Source: Streptomyces sp. CB01635 | GTDB taxonomy: Bacteria; Actinomycetota; Actinomycetes; Streptomycetales; Streptomycetaceae | DNA length: 64,000 nucleotides | Direction of reading: 5' to 3' | Assembly: GCF_002803065.1 (NCBI RefSeq) | Contig: NZ_NNBL01000001.1 | Coordinates: 160,734-224,733, forward strand | In this document: positions 8,412 through 16,136 of the stretch, piece by piece | Position numbering within the stretch: the first letter of the stretch is position 1 | Layout: each line of letters begins with the position of its first letter | Translations under genes and position numbers: made by a program | Notes under the pieces: generated by a model | Databases searched by the model: none | The model's input: only the letters and a program-made list of their open reading frames with translations | Told to the model about the DNA's origin: nothing

Positions 8412-9235
8412 GGTACTTCCTCCAAGGTGGCCAGGACGAAATTCCGCGACTCGGCTGGGGACAGCGCCAAGTCGCGCATCGCATCGTACGCACGCTGTAG
8501 CCGCTCAACCGGCGAGTGCGCTTCGATGAGTTCGCCACGGTGTGCGTTCTCCGTATATGCCACCGTAAGCCCGCCGGGGAGCCGCAGGAACATCAGTGCG
8601 GTGCTGTCCAGGCCATGCATCCCGGCGCTCAGGGGAAGCACCTGCATCGTCACAGTCGGCCTCTCCGCCACCTCCGCGACGTACTCCAACTGCCGCCGCC
8701 ACTGCGCCACTTCCCGCAACGGCGTCCGCAGCACCGCCTCCGACAGGATCGTCCGGAACGGCGGCGCGTCCTCTCCTTCCAGCAACTCCCGCCGCCCCAT
8801 CCGTGCCTCGACCTGCTGCTCCAGCTCCTTCCCCCGGAGCCCGCCCGCCGCCAGCACCTCGCGCGCATACCCCGGCGTCTGCAACAACCCCGGCAGCACG
8901 CTCACCGCGAAGTGCCACAAGCTCACCGCCTCGGCCTCCAGCGCCATGTACCGCCGGTACCGCTCGCGGAACTGCGTATGGTCCCCGGCGGCGAGCTCCC
9001 ACAGCGCCAGTAACAGCCCCGGCGTCCCGTAGTGCTGGTCCAGGGCCTGGACGACCTCGGGGCTGCCGAGCGTCTCGCCCTTCTCCATCTTGCCGAACAG
9101 GGAGTAGTCCCAGCCCAGCCGCTCGCCGAGCTGCCGCAGACTCGTCCCGCTCCCGGCCCGCAGGGTCCGCAGCTCCTCGGCGAACCTCTGACGCGGCTCC
9201 TGGCTGCGGCCGGTGACGACCCGTCGCTGCGGCAT
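8393..9235 (-). CDS. XRE-family transcriptional regulator with DUF5753 (Scr1-like) domain
   Basis: 280 residues. Helix-turn-helix at about 18-70 (LRTLRAGSGTSLRQLGERL, WDYSLFGKMEKGE), then a DUF5753 ligand or effector domain from about 95 to 270 (LLQTPGYAREVL, LSEAVLRTPL, MQVLPLSAGMHG). It is the standard partner of the DUF397 gene it overlaps. The ATG at 9235 was chosen because residues before it in the longer frame do not resemble the family. The upstream 225 bases to the divergent small gene at 9461 should hold promoters for both directions. Confidence 0.93.
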   Translation of the reverse strand: MPQRRVVTGRSQEPRQRFAEELRTLRAGSGTSLRQLGERLGWDYSLFGKMEKGETLGSPEVVQALDQHYGTPGLLLALWELAAGDHTQFRERYRRYMALEAEAVSLWHFAVSVLPGLLQTPGYAREVLAAGGLRGKELEQQVEARMGRRELLEGEDAPPFRTILSEAVLRTPLREVAQWRRQLEYVAEVAERPTVTMQVLPLSAGMHGLDSTALMFLRLPGGLTVAYTENAHRGELIEAHSPVERLQRAYDAMRDLALSPAESRNFVLATLEEVPCEAST

Positions 9236-9460
9236 ACGGCCGACTCCCCTCCGAGCCGCCGGCTCGTGGTCGGTGTGGAAGGTGTGGAACCAGCGCCGTA
9301 CGGCGGGGAAGCACCGCACGTCCACGGCGTGATCGGTCACATCCGGGCGCATCCTCGTAACACCCGGACTACGCAGCGTAATTCACGCAGCTTGCCGGGG
9401 TCATGGAATCAGTCGGACCGACGAATCCGACAGCCCGACCGGCGAAGGACGAGGACACAT

Positions 9461-9760
9461 ATGCCCCCCACGCAGCGGCCCCCGCACCACTCGATCACCC
9501 CCGCCACCGGCCACACCGCCATCGTCACGGGTCCTTCGAAACCCCGTACGCCCAAGGTCCAGGAAGCGCTCGACGCCCGCGACGCCCTGGCCGGCGCTCT
9601 CAGCCGGGCGGGAGTTCAGCTCCCCGCCATGGACGTCCGCACACCGTGGGCGGGCGACGGAGAGGGCGAGAGCCGCTACGCGCTCGTCCACCTCGGGGTC
9701 TGCTCGGCGCCCGTGGCGCTGCAGTTGGCGGCTGTGATCGCCAAGGGGGTCGGTTCGTGA
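9461..9760 (+). CDS. Conserved hypothetical protein
   Basis: 99 residues with a Pro/Thr-rich first third and a predicted helical remainder (VQEALDARDALAGALSRAGV, then APVALQLAAVIAKG). I recognise no domain. The ATG at 9461 follows a purine-rich AAGGACGAGGA. It overlaps the next gene by GTGA, so the two are an operon. Genes of this kind often flank XRE/DUF397 pairs in Streptomyces, which is the only hint of a role. Confidence 0.65.
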   Translation: MPPTQRPPHHSITPATGHTAIVTGPSKPRTPKVQEALDARDALAGALSRAGVQLPAMDVRTPWAGDGEGESRYALVHLGVCSAPVALQLAAVIAKGVGS

Positions 9761-9987
9761 CGCCGGAGCCGGTCCCGTTCCTGGAGGTGGGAGACGCCGT
9801 CCACGACACCGTGCGGGACCGGTTCGGGCGGGTCATGGGTCATGAAGGGCCGTACGTCCAGATCCGTCCGCTGGCCGGTGGCCGCGAATGGGACGCCGAG
9901 ACCGACGACCTCCGGCTCCTGACCCAGGACGAGTTGCTGCGCGCCCTGGTGGCCGAGGCGAACGCCCGTAGTCGGCACGGCATCTGA
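9757..9987 (+). CDS. Small conserved hypothetical protein
   Basis: 76 residues starting at GTG 9757 inside the stop of the preceding gene (4-base overlap). The pattern GDAVHDTVRDRFGRVMGH followed by VQIRPLAGGREWDAET suggests a small SH3-like beta barrel, as in short proteins that deal with DNA or ribosomes, but that is only a fold guess. Its only partner in sight is the upstream 99-residue protein. Confidence 0.65.
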   Translation: MTPEPVPFLEVGDAVHDTVRDRFGRVMGHEGPYVQIRPLAGGREWDAETDDLRLLTQDELLRALVAEANARSRHGI

Positions 9988-10354
9988 CGGGGCGGCAGTT
10001 CGCCGAGCGCGGAGTCCCGCCGACGCCCTCCTCGTGCTCCCCGTGCTGACCCAGGATGACGAGAACGCTCTCGGCGGCCCGGCGGGCTTCCTGATCCGCC
10101 CGCGCGTGGAAACCGGGGGCATGCCCCCACCCGCAGGAGTCTTCTTCGTGCTGCCTGGGGGCATTTCCTTGCCGTCGGTGGCCCGTGCGGGCGAGCGATT
10201 CCTGTCGGCCTTCTTGAGAGTGCGGTGACCGTTGGTGTGCGGGTGCCGGCACGCCCTGCATTCCCCGGCGAGAATTCCGCCCCCGCGCGCACGGCCGGAA
10301 AGGCTGGGATCCTGTGGGTGGGCGGGCCCATGACTCGGCCCCTGAAAGGCAGCG
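9988..10354. other. 367-base gap with no supported gene
   Basis: A short rightward frame (10034-10228) and several leftward frames cross this stretch, but none has a convincing ribosome site or family resemblance. One leftward reading (about 10125-10270) gives CRACRHPHTNGHRTLKKA, faintly like small proteins of actinomycete integrative elements, yet no other element gene is nearby. It should contain the promoter of the LAL regulator. Confidence 0.4.
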
Positions 10355-13057
10355 GTGGTGAGCGCTGTGGCGGAGATCCACGAGGATGCTGCTGGAGCGG
10401 CCGGTCAGAGTGTTCCGGGCGTTGATCCTCTGGGGGACTCGTTTCTTCGCACGCGGGTCGCCCTGCCGACGCGACCCGCCGTCTACCTGCGGCGGCAGCG
10501 GCTCGACCGGCACCTCGACAAGGCTCTTCGGACCCGGCTGACCCTGATCAACGGAGCGGCGGGCGCGGGCAAGACCCTGCTGGCCGCCGACTGGGCCGCC
10601 GGCCTGCCACGGCCGGTCGCCTGGCTCACCGCTGAGGACGAGGACCGGCAGCCCGGTGTGTTCTGGGCGTACGTGCTGGAGGCTCTGCGCGCGTGCGGTG
10701 CGCCGGTCTCCGGCGCGGTCGGGGTCCCGATGGAGGCGGCCCGCGTGGACCGCAAGCTACTGGCGGCGCTCGCCGCCGATCTGGACGCACGCGACCAGCC
10801 GGTGACCGTCGTGATCGACGAGTTCGACCGCGTGACCACCCCCGAGGTCGCGGAGCAGCTGGAATTCGTCCTGCACCACGCCGGGCAGGGCATGCGCCTG
10901 GTCCTCGTCACCCGCACCGAACCCCTGCTGCCGTTGCACCGTTACCGGGCGGCCGGCGAGCTGACGGAGCTGCGCGGCGCCGAGCTGGCCTTCACTCCCG
11001 AGGAAGCCGTCTCGCTGCTGGAACTGCACGGTCTGCGCCTGCCGGTCGACGCCGCGCGCGGCCTGGTGGACCGCACCCGGGGCTGGGCTGCCGGCCTGTG
11101 TCTCTGCGCCCTGGCCGCGCGGGAGAGCGCGGCCCCGGAGCTCTATCTGAAGGAGTTCGAGGCGGACCGGAGCGCGGTCGCGGACTTCCTGCTGGCCGAG
11201 GTGCTCAAGCGGCAGCCGGAGGAGACACAGGATCTCCTGTTGCGCGTCAGCGTGCTCCAGCGTTTCAGTCCTGATCTGGCGAACGCGCTGACCGGGCGGA
11301 CCGACGCCGAGCCCCTGCTCGTCGAGCTGCACCGAGCGAACGCGTTCGTCGAGGACCTCGGGCACTCGTGGTACCGGCTCCACCCGCTGTTCGGGGAGAT
11401 ACTCCGGGCCCACCTGCGGGTCCGCCTGCCGGGGCTTGAGCCCGAGCTCCACCGACGGGCCGCGCTGTGGCTGCGCCGTTCCGGATCCCTCCCGGAGACA
11501 CTCGCTCACGGCGCCGCATCGGGCGACTGGGGTTTCACCGCCGGCGCCCTTGTCGACGACCTGGCGATCGGACAGCTCTTCACCGGTCTGCGCTCGGCCG
11601 ACCTCGACCAGTTGTTCTCCGGGATGGACCCCGAGGCCACCGGCTCCGCGCCGGAGCTCGTCCGGGCGGCCCGTGACCTGTCCCGGTGCAACGTCGAGCG
11701 CGGTCTCTCGCATCTGCGCCGCGCCGAGGAGCGGCTTGCCGCCGACCCGCACGCCGGGGCGGCCGCGCAGCTGAGCTGTACGCTGCTGGAGACGCTGGCC
11801 GCCCGGCTGACCGGTTCTCCCGAGCAGGCCGAGGCGGCCGCTCAGGCGGCCGCCCGGCTCCGGCGGGAGGTCCCGGAGCATCTCCTGGACAGGCATCCCG
11901 AACTCCATGCCCTCCTCATGACCCATCTCGGCTCCACCCGCCTGTGGGCCGGGCGCTTCGAGGACGCGCGTGCCGCCCTGACCACAGTGGCGGGCACCCA
12001 GGGCGAGGCGTCCACCGTGCTGCCCCGTGAGGAGTCGCTGGGGCACCTGGCACTGATCGACTACCTGAACGGCTGGATCGGCAGGGCGGAGCGCAAGGCG
12101 CTCGCGGGTGCCTCCGAGGCGGAGAGGTTCCGTCTGCCCGAGCCGGACGTCTCCGGTGCCGGCACGGGCGTCGGGTTGCTGGTGCTGGCCGCCGTGGCCG
12201 TGGACCGCGACGAGCTGAGCCGGGCGCAGACCCTTCTCGACGAGACGGCCCAACTCCCCTCCGCGACGCACGATCCGGTGATCGCCGCGGTCCGGGCCAT
12301 CACCAAGGCGCGTCTCCTGTTGGTCCAGGGCCACGCTCGGGCCGCCGTCGAGGCGGCGGACCCAGGCATCCGCGTCCTTGTGGCCTCGCCCTGGGCGGCG
12401 GGCCAGGAGGCGCTGGTCGCCTCGGCCGCGCACATGGCCGAAGGACGGCCTCGGATGGCCGCCGAGGTGCTCCAGGATGTCTCCGGCGACCAGCCGGCCT
12501 GCGCTGTGGAAGCCGCGCGGATGCTGCTCGCCGCAGGTCGCCCGGAAGAGGCCGTCGGTCTGCTCGACAGCATCGACACCGGGGGCCGGACCGGGCCGGC
12601 GGTGACCGTTCGGGCAGCGCTGGTCAGGGCACAGGCCGCGCAGGGGGCGGGAGACGACGCCACAGCACACAGGCTCGTCGCGCAGGCACTCCTCAGCGCC
12701 CGGCGCGAGCGGCTTCGCAGACCCTTCCTCGATGCGCGGCCGTGGATCCGGCCGCTGCTGTCCGCCGCGCCGCACCAGGAGCTGGCCGCGGACTGGCTGA
12801 CGCCCGCTCCGTCGCGTCCTGGTGAACCGGCCCCGGTCGACGCCCGGCCCGCTGCGCTCGTCGCGGAGGAGCTGAGCGGACGGGAGCGGGACGTGCTGGA
12901 GCGGCTGGCCCGGATGATGTCGACCGAGGAGATCGCCGCCGACCTCTACGTGTCGGTGAACACGGTGAAGACCCACCTCAAGAGCGTCTACCGGAAGCTG
13001 GCGGTGAACCGGCGCAACGAGGCGGTGCGCCGCGCGCGCGAACTCGGACTGGTGTGA
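10355..13057 (+). CDS. LuxR-family regulator of LAL/MalT type (large ATP-binding)
   Basis: 900 residues. An N-terminal STAND/AAA ATPase has Walker A GAAGAGKT (67-74) and a Walker B-like VTVVIDEFDRV (about 145-155). A long alpha-helical TPR-like middle follows, and a C-terminal LuxR helix-turn-helix (LSGRERDVLERLARMMS, STEEIAADLYVSVNTVKTHL). LAL proteins are ATP-dependent activators, often of secondary metabolism or stress genes. The GTG at 10355 leads straight into the family; a second GTG lies one codon later. No sugar or antibiotic genes are adjacent; the downstream small stress-type genes are the natural first targets. Confidence 0.92.
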   Translation: MVSAVAEIHEDAAGAAGQSVPGVDPLGDSFLRTRVALPTRPAVYLRRQRLDRHLDKALRTRLTLINGAAGAGKTLLAADWAAGLPRPVAWLTAEDEDRQPGVFWAYVLEALRACGAPVSGAVGVPMEAARVDRKLLAALAADLDARDQPVTVVIDEFDRVTTPEVAEQLEFVLHHAGQGMRLVLVTRTEPLLPLHRYRAAGELTELRGAELAFTPEEAVSLLELHGLRLPVDAARGLVDRTRGWAAGLCLCALAARESAAPELYLKEFEADRSAVADFLLAEVLKRQPEETQDLLLRVSVLQRFSPDLANALTGRTDAEPLLVELHRANAFVEDLGHSWYRLHPLFGEILRAHLRVRLPGLEPELHRRAALWLRRSGSLPETLAHGAASGDWGFTAGALVDDLAIGQLFTGLRSADLDQLFSGMDPEATGSAPELVRAARDLSRCNVERGLSHLRRAEERLAADPHAGAAAQLSCTLLETLAARLTGSPEQAEAAAQAAARLRREVPEHLLDRHPELHALLMTHLGSTRLWAGRFEDARAALTTVAGTQGEASTVLPREESLGHLALIDYLNGWIGRAERKALAGASEAERFRLPEPDVSGAGTGVGLLVLAAVAVDRDELSRAQTLLDETAQLPSATHDPVIAAVRAITKARLLLVQGHARAAVEAADPGIRVLVASPWAAGQEALVASAAHMAEGRPRMAAEVLQDVSGDQPACAVEAARMLLAAGRPEEAVGLLDSIDTGGRTGPAVTVRAALVRAQAAQGAGDDATAHRLVAQALLSARRERLRRPFLDARPWIRPLLSAAPHQELAADWLTPAPSRPGEPAPVDARPAALVAEELSGRERDVLERLARMMSTEEIAADLYVSVNTVKTHLKSVYRKLAVNRRNEAVRRARELGLV

Positions 13058-13163
13058 AGCCGCGCGCGAACTCGGACCGGTGTGCCCGGGCTTCGGCGGC
13101 CGGGACCGAACACGCCGGCCCTGCCGCGACCTCAGTCCCTCTCCCCGTGGCGGGTGAGGCGCG

Positions 13164-13265
13164 GTGCGCGTACCTAGGCTGCGACGGGTCATTGCCGTCA
13201 CCGCCTTGGTCGACCTCGTGCTCGGTCTGCTGATCATCACCTTCAAGATCGCCCTGAAGCACTGA
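13164..13265 (+). CDS. Short membrane peptide, 33 residues
   Basis: GTG at 13164 preceded by GGGTGAGG four bases away, a fair ribosome site. The product has a basic N-terminus (RVPRLRRV), one hydrophobic span (VIAVTALVDLVLGLLIITF) and the end KIALKH, which fits a single-pass membrane peptide with positive ends. It has no family I recognise. It lies 106 bases after the LAL regulator and before another small gene. Confidence 0.45.
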   Translation: MRVPRLRRVIAVTALVDLVLGLLIITFKIALKH

Positions 13266-13392
13266 GCCGGATCGTCGTGCGCCGGAGAAGGCCGGTCACC
13301 TGTACCGGGTGAGGCCGGGCAGGGCGCAGAGGCGGACGCTCGCAGGTGAGGACGTCGCCCACCGCCCCACGCTGCTCGCGGGAGAAGAGCCC

Positions 13393-13602
13393 ATGCGTTA
13401 CGAGATCCGCGTCGAGGGACACATGTCGGAAACGCTGACCAAGGCCTTCCCTGAGCTGGGCCACGTGATGATGGCCGGCCAGACGGTCCTGTTCGGCCCC
13501 GTCGTGGACGATGCGCACCTGTACGGGCTGCTGGCCCGGCTCCAGTCGCTGGGACTGCGGGTGCTGGAGATGCGGCAGTTGCCGGAGGGCATGGCCGACT
13601 GA
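13393..13602 (+). CDS. Small conserved hypothetical protein (MRYEIRVEGH family)
   Basis: 69 residues with alternating beta/alpha character: MRYEIRVEGHMSETL, FGPVVDDAHLYGLLARLQSL, RVLEMRQLPEG. The shape resembles a small ferredoxin-like fold. Similar proteins are common in Streptomyces near LuxR regulators and stress genes, but I know of no assigned function. The ATG at 13393 has GGAGAAGA 4 bases upstream. The gene ends facing the remnant of a leftward DUF2252 gene. Confidence 0.75.
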   Translation: MRYEIRVEGHMSETLTKAFPELGHVMMAGQTVLFGPVVDDAHLYGLLARLQSLGLRVLEMRQLPEGMAD

Positions 13603-13603
13603 T

Positions 13604-13897
13604 CAGAGGGCGCTCCGCCCTGATCCGACCGGAGCGGCAGGCCGCTCCCAGCGCCTCGACGTCCCGCTCGTTCCGGTCGGCCCAGGACTGGGCGAACCTG
13701 GCGAGCGCGCGGTCGGATCGGTCGCTGACGCCCAGGTACGCGGCGATGGCGATGGGGTCGCCGGAGCGGGCGTGGGCCCGTGCAAGGGAGGCCCCGCACA
13801 GCCGGCCGAAGAGGGTGAGCAGGCCCGGATCCATGGTCTCCGGCCGTGCGACGCCCTTCCAGTCCCGCAACTGGCGCACGTAGAAGTCCCGGTCCTG
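13604..13897 (-). pseudogene. DUF2252 gene remnant (3' end only)
   Basis: About 98 codons read leftward match the conserved C-terminus of DUF2252 proteins: FYVRQLRDWKG, then TLFGRLCGASLARAHARSGD, IAAYLGVSDRSDRALARFAQ and ADRNERDVEAL. Family members are usually over 400 residues, so roughly three quarters are missing upstream. The frame also has no stop at the expected end; it runs on antisense to the 69-residue gene. I read it as a decayed copy. The family match is from recall of conserved motifs. Confidence 0.7.
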
Positions 13898-14182
13898 CCC
13901 GTCGCCGCCTCCGCCGGGTCGAGCGGATCGGCCGGCATCCGTCCGGGCGGCTGTGGGATCGCCCATCTCGTCGCTCTTCGTTCCCGTCCGCCGCACGTTC
14001 AGCCGCAGGGCGTGCGAACGCCTCCGGTTGCACCTCATCGCCCTGGCGGCGCCGCCGGATCACCCGCCGTGGGTGACCCGGCGGGCTGCGGCGCGCGGGA
14101 CGCTGAGGCGGTCAGGTCCCCGCGTATCGCCGGCCCCTTCGGCGGTCCGGGAACGACCCGCTCGATCGTGCGAGGAGGAGCC

Positions 14183-14845
14183 ATGACCATGCCGCGTGGT
14201 CCGGCGCCGCAGACCGGACCGGAACCCCCCGCCGGCGGGGCGGCCCCCCGGCCGGCCGACGATCCCGCCGACGCACTGGCGCGACTGGGCCGCTCATGGA
14301 CCTGGATCCTGGGCTCGGCGGTCGTCACGCTGGTGCCCGGCGTCCTGATCCTGGTCTGGCCGGCGGAGACACTGCACGTCCTGGCAGTCCTCATCGGCCT
14401 GTACCTGCTGGCCATGGGGGTGTTCCGGTTCGTGGCCGTCTTCGCGCGGGAGGAGTTCGGCGAACGGCTGTCGGGGCTGCTCCTGGCCGTGCTGTTCCTC
14501 CTGGCCGGGGTGCTGTGCCTGCGGAACCCGCTGCAGACCATCACCGCGCTCTCCCTGATCGTCGGCATCGTCTGGCTCGTGTCCGGCGTCCTCACCCTCT
14601 ACACCGCCATCGCCGCCAAGGACCTGCCGTACCGCGGCGTGCTCCTGGGCGTCGCGGTGCTCGGCATCGTCGCGGGGATCGTCGTACTGGCCCTGCCTGC
14701 CGAGTCGGCACAGGCCCTGACCCGGCTGCTCGGCCTGTGGCTCGTCCTGCTCGCTCTGGCCGAGGCGGCGGTCGCCTTCGCCTGGCGGTCCGCGCTTCGC
14801 AAGGCGGGCGTCACGGGCTCGCCCGGTCGGGCCCCGACGGCCTGA
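14183..14845 (+). CDS. HdeD family membrane protein
   Basis: 220 residues: a Pro/Gly-rich cytoplasmic start (1-45), then six predicted membrane helices in three hairpins (SWTWILGSAVVTLVPGVLIL, LAVLIGLYLLAMGVFRFV, LLLAVLFLLAGVLCL, and so on). The repeated helix pairs are typical of HdeD proteins, linked in enterobacteria to acid resistance; the actinomycete role is not established. The ATG at 14183 has GAGGAGGAG just upstream. It forms a run of small membrane stress-type genes with the SHOCT and DUF7144 genes. Confidence 0.9.
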   Translation: MTMPRGPAPQTGPEPPAGGAAPRPADDPADALARLGRSWTWILGSAVVTLVPGVLILVWPAETLHVLAVLIGLYLLAMGVFRFVAVFAREEFGERLSGLLLAVLFLLAGVLCLRNPLQTITALSLIVGIVWLVSGVLTLYTAIAAKDLPYRGVLLGVAVLGIVAGIVVLALPAESAQALTRLLGLWLVLLALAEAAVAFAWRSALRKAGVTGSPGRAPTA

Positions 14846-14958
14846 CACCCCACCCACCGAGCTCACCCCCGTCGGGTGAGGCCACCCGGCCGCCGTCGGC
14901 CCAGGCTGAAGACGGCAGGCAAAGGCGGCTGGGCGAGCGCCCGGGACGGAGAAGAGAC

Positions 14959-15438
14959 ATGAACGCGCAGATGTACCTGGCGTACGACTATCCCCTGCTG
15001 AGCGTCTTCTGGAGCATGCTCTGGTTCTTCCTGTGGATCATGTGGTTCGTCCTGTTGTTCCGCATCATCGGCGACATCTTCCGTGACGACGACATGGGCG
15101 GCTGGGCGAAAGCCGGCTGGCTGGCGTTCACCATCCTCCTGCCCTTCCTGGGCGTCTTCGTCTACATGATCGCCCGCGGCAAGAACATGGGCCGCCGGGA
15201 GATCGCGCAGGCCCGTGAGCAGCAGAAGGCCTTCGACAGCTACATCAAGAAGACCGCGGGCGGTACGGACCGGCCCAGCAGCGTCGACGAGCTGGCCAGG
15301 CTGTCCGAGATCCGCGCCCGCGGCGACATCACGGACGAGGAGTTCAGCAAGGCGAAGCAACTGGTGCTGGCCGGCCACGGTCCGGCCGAAGGCCCGGGTA
15401 CCGACACCGCCTCCGGCTCCTCCGGCTCCGCACGCTGA
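14959..15438 (+). CDS. SHOCT domain membrane protein with PLD-like nuclease N-terminal spans
   Basis: 159 residues. Two membrane spans (about 15-37, VFWSMLWFFLWIMWFVLLF, and 55-73) enclose an acidic loop (DIFRDDDMGGW). The C-terminal SHOCT domain (about 113-142) reads VDELARLSEIRARGDITDEE and is followed by FSKAKQLVL. SHOCT domains are short oligomerisation modules. The ATG at 14959 has GAGAAGAG upstream. It is probably in the same stress group as the HdeD gene 113 bases before and the DUF7144 gene 35 bases after. Confidence 0.9.
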   Translation: MNAQMYLAYDYPLLSVFWSMLWFFLWIMWFVLLFRIIGDIFRDDDMGGWAKAGWLAFTILLPFLGVFVYMIARGKNMGRREIAQAREQQKAFDSYIKKTAGGTDRPSSVDELARLSEIRARGDITDEEFSKAKQLVLAGHGPAEGPGTDTASGSSGSAR

Positions 15439-15473
15439 GCGCGTGCCGGACGAACACGAAACGAGGCACCACC

Positions 15474-15896
15474 ATGACCGCGACACACTCGCAGCCGGCC
15501 GACACGACGAAGCAGGCGTGGGCAGGCGGCCTGACGATCTTCGCCGGCGTCATGCTCATGCTCGTCGGTGTGCTCGGCATCTGCCGGGGCATCATGGGGA
15601 TCGCCAAGGACGACATCTTCGTCACCACACGCAACTACATCTTCCAGTTCGACCTGACCGGCTGGGGCTGGGTCCACCTCGTCCTGGGCGTACTCGCGGT
15701 GATCGTCAGCTTCGGGCTGCTCCAGACCGCGACGTGGGCACGCGTCGGCGGCGTGGCCATCGCCGGACTCGTCATCATCGCCAACTTCCTCTCCCTGCCG
15801 TACTACCCGGTCTGGTCGGTCGTGCTGATCGCGATCTCGGGCTTCATCATCTGGGCGCTGTGTGTGGTCCGGAAGGACGAGTCCGACTGGTTCTAG
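15474..15896 (+). CDS. DUF7144 family membrane protein
   Basis: 140 residues with four predicted membrane helices: LTIFAGVMLMLVGVLGI, GWVHLVLGVLAVIVSFGLL, VGGVAIAGLVIIANFLSL and VVLIAISGFIIWALCVV. The loop DDIFVTTRNYIFQFDLTGWG is a conserved family signature. Function is unknown; such genes are often near universal-stress and HdeD genes in Streptomyces. The C-terminus is short and acidic (KDESDWF). The ATG at 15474 follows the SHOCT gene by 35 bases. Confidence 0.9.
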   Translation: MTATHSQPADTTKQAWAGGLTIFAGVMLMLVGVLGICRGIMGIAKDDIFVTTRNYIFQFDLTGWGWVHLVLGVLAVIVSFGLLQTATWARVGGVAIAGLVIIANFLSLPYYPVWSVVLIAISGFIIWALCVVRKDESDWF

Positions 15897-16136
15897 GGCG
15901 CACCTCACGGCGTGTGAGTGACGCAGAGGGAAACCTGCAGGCGCAGGACAGTTGCCCAGGGGGTCCGACGCGGCCGCCCCGTACGTCAAGCAGCTCGCCC
16001 CGACGAGCGCTCCGTCCGCGACGTCTGCTGACGGAGCTGGAGTTGAGCCGCTTGTGCGGCTCAGATGGTCCCATTGACTCGCATGTACTGTGTGATCAGG
16101 CTGTTCTGGGCTGCATGTGCGGATTGGGGCGAGGCT

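Noticed and set aside
10034..10228. A 64-codon plus frame in the gap before the LAL gene
   Set aside because: No ribosome site, no family pattern.
10125..10270. Minus-strand peptide containing CRACRHPHTNGHRTLKKA, possibly from an integrative element
   Set aside because: No start with a ribosome site and no integrase, att site or transfer gene within 10 kb.
10757..14038. A 1093-codon open frame on the minus strand opposite the LAL regulator
   Set aside because: It is rich in Arg, Gly and Pro, lies antisense to a strong LuxR/ATPase gene with intact motifs, and reflects the high third-position GC. Only its start (the DUF2252 remnant) has family resemblance.
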